Shown here piece by piece: positions 49,583 through 56,313 of a DNA stretch of 64,000 bases. Position numbers and translations under genes: made by a program. Source of the DNA: Pseudomonas chlororaphis (GTDB lineage: Bacteria > Pseudomonadota > Gammaproteobacteria > Pseudomonadales > Pseudomonadaceae); NCBI RefSeq assembly GCF_003731765.1, contig NZ_MOAL01000006.1, positions 502,563 through 566,562 on the forward strand, read 5' to 3'. Below the pieces are notes generated by a model. The model did no database searches. It saw only the letters and a program-made list of their open reading frames with translations, and was not told the origin of the DNA. Numbering within the stretch: position 1 is the first letter of the stretch; every line of letters begins with the position of its first letter.

Positions 49583-49987
49583 ATGGAACCCTCCTACTCA
49601 GCGCTGCTCGGCGACCTCTCCCGTGCCGGGGGCGCCTCCCGCGATGCCATTGAACACCTGATGGCGGCAACCGGGCGCCAACTGTCCAGCGACTACTGCG
49701 ACTTTCTCCAACAGTGCGACGGCGGCGAAGGCTTTATCGGCGAGCGCTACCTGGTGTTCTGGGCGGCCGCCGAACTGGCCCTGTTCAATCGTGAATACCA
49801 GGTGGACGAGTACGCTCCCGCGCTCTTGCTGTTTGCCGGGGACGGCGGCGGCGAGGCGTTCGGCTTCGATTACCGCAGCACTCCACCGAGCATTGTCCAG
49901 GTGCCGCTGATCGGCCTGAGCCTCGATGATGCCTTGCCGTTGGCCCCCAGTTTCAGCGCATTCATGGCGGCCCTGAGCACGGCCTGA
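49583..49987 (+). CDS. SMI1/KNR4 (SUKH) family protein
   Basis: 134 residues from the ATG at 49583. The core YCDFLQQCDGGEGFIGERYLVFW followed by ELALFNREYQVDEYAPALLLFAGDGGGEAFGFD is the SUKH signature. Many SUKH proteins are immunity proteins of contact toxins, but no toxin is adjacent here. Its insertion between regulatory and metabolic genes of an amino-acid island is unusual. Confidence 0.85.
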   Translation: MEPSYSALLGDLSRAGGASRDAIEHLMAATGRQLSSDYCDFLQQCDGGEGFIGERYLVFWAAAELALFNREYQVDEYAPALLLFAGDGGGEAFGFDYRSTPPSIVQVPLIGLSLDDALPLAPSFSAFMAALSTA

Positions 49988-50120
49988 GCCTGAACGAAAC
50001 CCTGCCTCGACGCTTGGTCAAAACGCCCATGAAATAGAGCAAATCGGCATATTTCACTGCCCGGGCCGCCATCCTAATCTAGTGCCCAACAGCCTAGTCA
50101 CCCGGATGGAAGACATAACA

Positions 50121-51164
50121 ATGACCGAATACAAATTGGCCCTGGTGGGCTTTGGTGGGGTTAATCGTGCCCTGGCTCAACTGATCGCCGAGCGCAATCA
50201 GCTGTGGAAAAAACAACTGGGTTTCAGCCTGAAAATCGTCGGCGTCACCGACCTGTTTCTCGGTTCGCTGATCGGCCGCGAAGGCCTGGATGCCGGGCTG
50301 CTGGCCAAGCTGCCAGCGGTCAAGGGCGCCTTGTCGCAACTGCCCGGTGGCAGTGCCGAGGCCCTGAATGAACAGGTGATCAAGGAGTCCGGCGCCGACA
50401 TCATCGCCGAAGCCACCTTCACCAACCCGGTGGACGGCGAGCCTGCCACCTCGTTCTGCCGTTGGGCCCTGGAGCAGGGCACGCACGTGGTCACCACCAA
50501 CAAGGGGCCGATTGCCCTGCACGGCGCCGAGCTCAAGGCTTTGGCCCAGCGCAACGGTGTGGCCTTTGAATACGAAGGCTCGGTGATGAGCGGCACCCCG
50601 GTGATCCGCGTGGCCAAGCAAGCCCTGGCCGGCAGCGGCCTGAACGGTTTCGAGGGCATTCTCAACGGCACCTCGAACTTTGTCCTGACCCGCATGGAAG
50701 GCTGCCTGGGTTTTGCCGAGGCCGTCAGCGAGGCCCAGGCTTTGGGCTATGCCGAAGCCGATCCGACCGCCGATGTGGAAGGGCATGATGTGCGCTTGAA
50801 GGTGGTGATCCTGGCCAATGAGTTGCTCGACGCCAAACTCAGCGTCAGCGACGTCAACTGCCGAGGCATCAGCGCCCTGACCCAGGCCGATATCGCCGGC
50901 GCCGCCGCCCAGGGTGGCCGCTGGAAACTGATCGGCGCCGCGTGCCGCAACGCCGATGGTTCGGTGAGCGCCAGCGTCGAGCCGCGCTTGCTGGACAACA
51001 GCCATCCCCTGGCGGGCATCTCCGGGGCGATCAACGCCGTGTCGCTGAACAGCGAATTGCTGGGTGCGGTGACCATTTCCGGCCCGGGCGCAGGGCGTAC
51101 CGAGACCGCCTTTGCGCTGCTCTCGGACATCATCGCCATCCACCAATCCCTGTCGACTCGCTAA
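50121..51164 (+). CDS. homoserine dehydrogenase without ACT domain
   Basis: 347 residues from the ATG at 50121. Rossmann N-terminus LALVGFGGVNRALAQLI, in which the third glycine of GxGxxG is Asn. Catalytic Lys128 lies in VTTNKGPIALHG, and the family signature EADPTADVEGHDVRLKVVILAN is intact. The C-terminal ACT domain that gives threonine feedback in the housekeeping enzyme is missing. Together with the coupled aldehyde dehydrogenase this favours running homoserine to aspartate semialdehyde, but the direction is inferred. Confidence 0.87.
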   Translation: MTEYKLALVGFGGVNRALAQLIAERNQLWKKQLGFSLKIVGVTDLFLGSLIGREGLDAGLLAKLPAVKGALSQLPGGSAEALNEQVIKESGADIIAEATFTNPVDGEPATSFCRWALEQGTHVVTTNKGPIALHGAELKALAQRNGVAFEYEGSVMSGTPVIRVAKQALAGSGLNGFEGILNGTSNFVLTRMEGCLGFAEAVSEAQALGYAEADPTADVEGHDVRLKVVILANELLDAKLSVSDVNCRGISALTQADIAGAAAQGGRWKLIGAACRNADGSVSASVEPRLLDNSHPLAGISGAINAVSLNSELLGAVTISGPGAGRTETAFALLSDIIAIHQSLSTR

Positions 51165-51175
51165 GGAGAAGGCCT

Positions 51176-52588
51176 GTGAACCTATCGCGCTTGGCCGTGG
51201 CCCTAGAGCCGGAAACCATCGATGTGCTGAACCCGTTCGACGGCAGTGTCCTCGGCACGGTGCCGCAAGACACCGCCGCCCAGGTGCCGCACCTGTTGCA
51301 GCAGGGGCGCCAGGGTGTGCTGGCCTGCGCCGCGCTGCCGCGTTATCAGCGGGCGCGGATTCTTGAACAGGCGGCGCTGAACATCGAGCGCGAGGCCGAA
51401 AGCTTCGCTCGGCTGATCGTCGCCGAGGCCGGCAAGACCCTGAAGCAGGCGCAGAAGGAGGTCAAACGCTGCGTCAACACCCTCAAGCTGTCGGCGGAGG
51501 AGGCCAAGCGCAACGCCGGGGAAGTCATCCCCTTCGATGCCTACGAAGGTTCCGAATCGCGCCAGGGCTGGTTCTCCCGGGAGCCGTTGGGGTTGATCCT
51601 GGCGATCACTCCCTACAACGACCCGCTGAACCTGGTGGCCCACAAGCTGGGCCCGGCCATCGCTGGCGGCAACGGGGTGATTCTCAAGCCTTCGGAATTG
51701 GCGCCGCTGTCGGCCATCAAGTTGGTGGATTGCCTGCGCGACGCCGGGCTGCCGGAGAGCGTGGTGACCCTGGCCACCGGCGGCGCCGAGTTGGGCAAGG
51801 CCCTGGTGGCCGCCCGTGAGGTGCGGATGATTTCCTTCACCGGCGGTTTTGTCACCGGCGAACAGATCGCCCGCAACGCTGGCCTGAAGAAGCTGGCCAT
51901 GGACCTGGGAGGCAACGCACCGGTGATCGTCATGGCCGACTGCGACCTCGACGCCACCGTCGAGAGCTGCGTGTCCGGGGCGTTCTGGGCGGCGGGGCAG
52001 AACTGCATCGGCACCCAGCGGCTGTTGATCCAGGCGTCGATCTACGCAGCCTTCCGCGAGCGCTTTGTGCAGCAGGCCAGCGCGTTGGTGGCCGGTAACC
52101 CGGCGCTGCCCGGCACCGACATCGGCCCAATGATCAGCGTGCAGGCCGCACAAAATGCCCAGCAGGTGGTGGACGACGCCCTGAGTGACGGCGCCCGCTT
52201 GCTCTGTGGGAATAAACGCCAGGGCGCTTGCTACAGCGCCACGGTGCTGGAAAACGTCGACCATGGCAGCCGCCTGTGGCGCAACGAGGTGTTTGCCCCG
52301 GTGGTGGTGCTGGAAGCCTTCGACGAACTGGAGCAGGCCATCACCCTGGCCAATGAGCCGGAGTACAGCCTGCACGCAGGGATCTTCACCAACGATCTGC
52401 ACACCGCCATGAGCGCTGCACGGCGCATCGAGGCCGGTGGGGTGATGATCAATGACTCGTCCGACTACCGCTTCGACGCCATGCCGTTTGGTGGCTTCAA
52501 GTACGGCAGCCTGGGCCGGGAAGGGGTGCGTTTCGCCTACGAGGAAATGACCCAGCCCAAAGTGGTGTGCCTCAACAGCCTGCGCTGA
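51176..52588 (+). CDS. aldehyde dehydrogenase with Asp in the general-base position
   Basis: 470 residues from a GTG at 51176, eight bases after AAGGAG and 11 bases after the homoserine dehydrogenase stop. Typical segments are ITPYNDPLNLVAHKLGPAIAGGN and GVILKPSELAPLSAI. Catalytic Cys277 is in GQNCIGTQRL. The catalytic Glu expected 34 residues earlier is Asp243 (MDLGGNAP). The family is like lactaldehyde/phosphonoacetaldehyde-type dehydrogenases. Coupling suggests it oxidises aspartate semialdehyde, or a related semialdehyde, to the acid. Confidence 0.87.
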   Translation: MNLSRLAVALEPETIDVLNPFDGSVLGTVPQDTAAQVPHLLQQGRQGVLACAALPRYQRARILEQAALNIEREAESFARLIVAEAGKTLKQAQKEVKRCVNTLKLSAEEAKRNAGEVIPFDAYEGSESRQGWFSREPLGLILAITPYNDPLNLVAHKLGPAIAGGNGVILKPSELAPLSAIKLVDCLRDAGLPESVVTLATGGAELGKALVAAREVRMISFTGGFVTGEQIARNAGLKKLAMDLGGNAPVIVMADCDLDATVESCVSGAFWAAGQNCIGTQRLLIQASIYAAFRERFVQQASALVAGNPALPGTDIGPMISVQAAQNAQQVVDDALSDGARLLCGNKRQGACYSATVLENVDHGSRLWRNEVFAPVVVLEAFDELEQAITLANEPEYSLHAGIFTNDLHTAMSAARRIEAGGVMINDSSDYRFDAMPFGGFKYGSLGREGVRFAYEEMTQPKVVCLNSLR

Positions 52589-52662
52589 CGGGGCAGCGGT
52601 ACCAGCAACAGGTCGTTGCGGCAGCGGTCGGGTTTGGTCACCCGATCGCTGCTTTTTTTTCG

Positions 52663-52699
52663 ATAAAAAAAACCGGGGCCGATCTGGGTCGGCCCCGGT
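52663..52699 (-). terminator. Rho-independent terminator of the pirin gene
   Basis: ACCGGGGCCGA (52672-52682) pairs exactly with TCGGCCCCGGT (52689-52699) around a 6-base loop. On the minus strand the stem is followed by a run of T (plus-strand A run at 52665-52672). It lies 12 bases past the pirin stop. A second T run on the plus strand (52653-52660) precedes the stem and cannot act as its tail. Confidence 0.88.
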
Positions 52700-52710
52700 C
52701 AAGCTGGGCT

Positions 52711-53433
52711 TCAAGGCATTTCCGGCAGCTCTTGCGGCCGCAGGTCGAACACCAGCACTTCAGCGTTATCACCCTGGCGCAGTTGAATCACCTGCTCGTT
52801 GCGCAGGCGCGCACCGTCGCCTTCCTGCAACCGCTGGCCGTTGAGTTCGACACTGCCGCGGGCCACATGCACGTAGGCGTAACGCTCGGGCGCGAGTTCC
52901 AGGGTGGCGCTCTCGTCGCCGTCGAACAGCCCGGCGTATACCCGTGCATCCTGGCGCACGCTCAGGGCTCCGTCGGCGCCATCGGGGGCGATGATCAACT
53001 GCAGGCGACCGCGTTTCTGCTGGGCGCTGAAATGCTCTTGCTGGTAGCGCGGCTGGGCGCCGCTGACGTCAGGCACGATCCAGATTTGCAGGAAGTGCAC
53101 CGGCCGTGTGGCGCTGTGGTTGAACTCGCTGTGGGCCACGCCGCTGCCGGCACTCATCAACTGCACATCGCCAGGGCGGATCACCGAACCGGTGCCCAGG
53201 GTGTCTTTGTGTTCCAGGGCGCCTTCGAGCACATAGGAAAAAATCTCCATGTCGCGGTGCGGGTGCTGGCCGAAGCCTTTGCCGGCCGCGACCCGGTCAT
53301 CGTTGATCACCAGCAGGTCGGAAAAACCCTGCTCCTTGGGGTTCCAGTAATTGGCGAAGGAAAAGGTGTGGAACGACTTCAACCAACCGTGATTGGCCGC
53401 ACCGCGTTCCGAGGCTTTGCGAAGGGTCAGCAT
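52711..53433 (-). CDS. pirin family protein (YhhW-like)
   Basis: 240 residues of the bicupin pirin family. SFANYWNPKEQGFSDLLVINDDRV and the metal-binding segment FGQHPHRDMEIFSYVLEGALEHKD with HMH-like HPHRDME, then GVAHSEFNHS. Homologues such as YhhW show quercetin 2,3-dioxygenase activity; the in-vivo role is unclear. A monocistronic transcript is likely, given the terminator behind it. Confidence 0.87.
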   Translation of the reverse strand: MLTLRKASERGAANHGWLKSFHTFSFANYWNPKEQGFSDLLVINDDRVAAGKGFGQHPHRDMEIFSYVLEGALEHKDTLGTGSVIRPGDVQLMSAGSGVAHSEFNHSATRPVHFLQIWIVPDVSGAQPRYQQEHFSAQQKRGRLQLIIAPDGADGALSVRQDARVYAGLFDGDESATLELAPERYAYVHVARGSVELNGQRLQEGDGARLRNEQVIQLRQGDNAEVLVFDLRPQELPEMP

Positions 53434-53682
53434 GGGATCTTCTCCTGTGGGGAGCGGGCTGCGGGGTGCAGGGCTCCGGGGTGAGAAGAAGGTTAATGGT
53501 TATCGTTGGATGCAATAAGCGGCTGAAAGTTGAATGACTGTCGCCTGTGGGTTGACAGTGTTGCGCGCCCGGTCGGGCGCCGCCACGGGAGCATCGCCAC
53601 AGCCCGTGCGGCTCGCCATAATGCCCCGGCTGGCTGTCGCGCTCCCCCGGGCGCTTTCTCTTGATGGGCGATCTTCTCTGCG

Positions 53683-54633
53683 ATGAAAACTGTAGCCATG
53701 GTGCTGTTCCCGGACTTTCTGCTGCTGGACATGGCCGGGCCCCTGGAGGTGTTCTCCATCGCCAACCGTTATCTGGCGCCTGCCGAGCATTACCGGATTG
53801 TCACCATCGGCACCGAGCACGCCGCCTTGCGTGCTTCCAATGGCGTGGCGGTGCACGCCGATTGCCACTTGGACCAGGCCGACGAGGCCTATGACCTGCT
53901 GTTGGTGCCGGGTGGGCCGGGGGCCTATAACCAGTGCTGCCCGCCGTTGCTCGACTGGCTGCAGGCGACGGTGCCGAAGGCGGAGCGTTACGGCTCGATC
54001 TGCACCGGGGCCTTTATCCTCGGCCAGGCCGGGCTGCTCGACGAACACCGGGTGACCACCCACTGGCATTACACCGAGCGGCTGATCAAGGCCTTTCCCA
54101 AGGCCCGGGTCGAGACCGACCAGATCTTCCTTCAGGACCGCAAGCTGATCACCTCCGGTGGGGTCACGGCGGGCATCGACTTGGCCCTGGCCATGGTGGC
54201 CCAGGACCACGGCAAGAAGGTCGCGGTGGACGTGGCCAAGGTGCTGCTGGTGGTGATGAAACGCCAGGGCGGCCAGGCCCAGTTCAGCCCGTTGGTGGCG
54301 GCGGTGGCGACCCAGGATTCGCCCATTACCCGGGTGCAGAACCATGTGCTCGAGCACCTCGAGGAAGCCTTTAGCATCGAGCGCATGGCCGCCCTGGCAG
54401 CCATGAGCCCGCGGCACTTCGCCCGGGTGTTTGCCCGTGAGGTGCAGATGACCCCCATGGAGTTCCTGCAAAGTGCGCGCATCGACCGCGCCCGCCACCT
54501 CCTGGAAAGCAGCGACTTGCCTCTCAAGACAGTGGCCTTTCGCAGCGGCTTTGGCAGCGTGCGGCACATGCGCTTTCTGTTCAGCGAAAAGCTTGGCCTG
54601 ACCCCCAGTCAATACCGCCAGCAGTTCAGCTAA
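53683..54633 (+). CDS. GlxA family transcriptional regulator (DJ-1/PfpI-AraC)
   Basis: 316 residues. The N-terminal DJ-1/PfpI-like domain (MVLFPDFLLLDMAGPLEVF; LLLVPGGPGAYNQC; Cys in SICTGAFILGQAGLLD) is followed by an AraC double HTH (FSIERMAALAAMSPRHFARVFAREVQMTPMEFLQSARIDRARHLLE; VAFRSGFGSVRHMRFLFSEKLGLTPSQYRQ). It is of the group that controls amine, amino-acid or betaine catabolism in pseudomonads. It is divergent from the pirin gene across a 249-base intergenic region. Confidence 0.88.
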   Translation: MKTVAMVLFPDFLLLDMAGPLEVFSIANRYLAPAEHYRIVTIGTEHAALRASNGVAVHADCHLDQADEAYDLLLVPGGPGAYNQCCPPLLDWLQATVPKAERYGSICTGAFILGQAGLLDEHRVTTHWHYTERLIKAFPKARVETDQIFLQDRKLITSGGVTAGIDLALAMVAQDHGKKVAVDVAKVLLVVMKRQGGQAQFSPLVAAVATQDSPITRVQNHVLEHLEEAFSIERMAALAAMSPRHFARVFAREVQMTPMEFLQSARIDRARHLLESSDLPLKTVAFRSGFGSVRHMRFLFSEKLGLTPSQYRQQFS

Positions 54634-54816
54634 GGGGCGTATGGCCGTGCTGGGCACCGCGATGTCCGTGTGGCTCCCCGTGCCAGCATTGTCCTGTCGC
54701 AAGGCCCTGCCAAGATAACGGCAAGCCCTTAGGAATAGGATGCGCGAGAGCTTGAGCCGGCACTCCAGGCGTGGATGTGGTTGCGCCGGCCCAGGTCTTT
54801 TAGCGCTGTAGCCTGT

Positions 54817-56313
54817 ATGAACAGCCTTGAACCCCTGATGGCCGAAACCCTAATGCGTTTCGGCCCTTTTACCTTTTACCGTCAGCAACGCCTGGTGTGC
54901 GAAGGCAGCGTGGCGTTGTCCCTGGGCGGCCGGGCCCTGGAGATTCTCTCGGTGTTGCTGGAGCAGCCCGGGCAGTTCGTCAGCAAGGAACATTTGCTGA
55001 CCCGGGTCTGGCCCAGCAGCGTGGTCGAAGAGATCAACCTGCGGGTGCACATCGCTGCCCTGCGTCGTGCCTTGGGCGATGGGCGCCAGGGACGGCGCTA
55101 CATCGTCAACCTGCCCCAGCGTGGTTATGCCTTTATCGCCCCGGTGCAGCGCCAGGGTGCCGAGGCCACCCCACCGCACAACCTGCCGACCCGCCTGAGC
55201 CCGTTGATTGGCCGTGATGAGCTGCTGGGCACCTTGGCCCGGCGCTTGTCCGGGCAGCGCTTGATGACCCTCAGCGGGCCCGCTGGGGTGGGCAAGAGCA
55301 GCCTGGCCCTGAGCCTGGCGCAGAAGCTGCTGGGGCGCTACCCGGACGGTGCCTGGGTGGTCGACCTGAGCACCGTGAGCCAGCCGACGCAGATGCTGGA
55401 GCAGGTGGCGCTGACCCTGGCGCTGATCCTGGAGCCTTCGGGTTCCCTTGGCCTGTTGTGCGAACAGTTGGCGGGGCGCCGGCTGTTGCTGATCCTCGAT
55501 GGTTGCGAGCACCTGCTGCCGGCCTGCCGGGCCCTGGTCCGGGCGGTACTGGCAGCGGCGCCCGAGGTGACCCTGCTGCTGACCAGCCGCGAAGCGTTGC
55601 AACTGCCTGGTGAGTGGAGCCAGTGCCTGGCGCCCTTGGCGGTGCCGCCGCTGGCAGCCTTGCACAGCGTGCATCAGGCCTTGGGCTACGCGGCGGTGCA
55701 GTTGTTCGTCAGCCGGGCCCGGGCCGGGCAGCAAGGTTTTGACCTGCGCCCCCGGGACTTGCTGCCCCTGCGGGACATCTGCCGGCGCCTGGACGGTTTG
55801 CCCTTGGCCCTGGAACTGGCGGCGGCCCAGGTCGAGGCCCTGGGCATCCAGGGGGTGCATGGGCAACTGGAGTCGGGCTTGCAGGTCTTGAACCAGGGGC
55901 GACGCAGCGCCGCCGAACGCCAACGCAGCCTGGCCGGGGCCCTGGACTGGAGCTACGAGCGCCTGAGCCTGCCCGAGCAGTGGCTGTTGCAGCACTTGGC
56001 CCTGGACCGGTTGGCCTGTACCCGCCAGGCCGTCGCCGCGAGCCTGGTCGGCAGTGAATTGGAACACGCTGATCTGGAGCGATTACTGGCCCAGTTGGCG
56101 GCCAAATCCTTGTTGCAGGTCGCGCCGGGCCCGGGGCCTTTGCGCTACCGGATGCTCAACACCACGCGCCTCTATGTGCTGGAGCAACTGCGCGCGCCGG
56201 AGCGCTTGCACGGCTTGCGTCAGCGCTACGCACACTACCTGGGCAATGGCCCCTGGGGTTCAGGCGGCGACTTGGCCTTGCAGCTCATCGAGCAGACTGC
56301 GGACCTGGACTAG
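54817..56313 (+). CDS. winged-helix/NTPase regulator, short form
   Basis: About 498 residues (start 54817; 54838 or 54853 equally possible). N-terminal OmpR/PhoB-type winged helix (LGGRALEILSVLLEQPGQFVSKEHLLTRVWPSSVVEEINLRVHIAALRRALGD). NTPase domain with P-loop GPAGVGKSS and Walker-B-like LLLILDGCEHLL. The STAND-like architecture stops after the winged linker (LRYRMLNTTRLYVLEQL) and lacks the long C-terminal helical repeat domain of the neighbouring paralogue. Its last 54 bases overlap the convergent gene. Confidence 0.83.
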   Translation: MNSLEPLMAETLMRFGPFTFYRQQRLVCEGSVALSLGGRALEILSVLLEQPGQFVSKEHLLTRVWPSSVVEEINLRVHIAALRRALGDGRQGRRYIVNLPQRGYAFIAPVQRQGAEATPPHNLPTRLSPLIGRDELLGTLARRLSGQRLMTLSGPAGVGKSSLALSLAQKLLGRYPDGAWVVDLSTVSQPTQMLEQVALTLALILEPSGSLGLLCEQLAGRRLLLILDGCEHLLPACRALVRAVLAAAPEVTLLLTSREALQLPGEWSQCLAPLAVPPLAALHSVHQALGYAAVQLFVSRARAGQQGFDLRPRDLLPLRDICRRLDGLPLALELAAAQVEALGIQGVHGQLESGLQVLNQGRRSAAERQRSLAGALDWSYERLSLPEQWLLQHLALDRLACTRQAVAASLVGSELEHADLERLLAQLAAKSLLQVAPGPGPLRYRMLNTTRLYVLEQLRAPERLHGLRQRYAHYLGNGPWGSGGDLALQLIEQTADLD

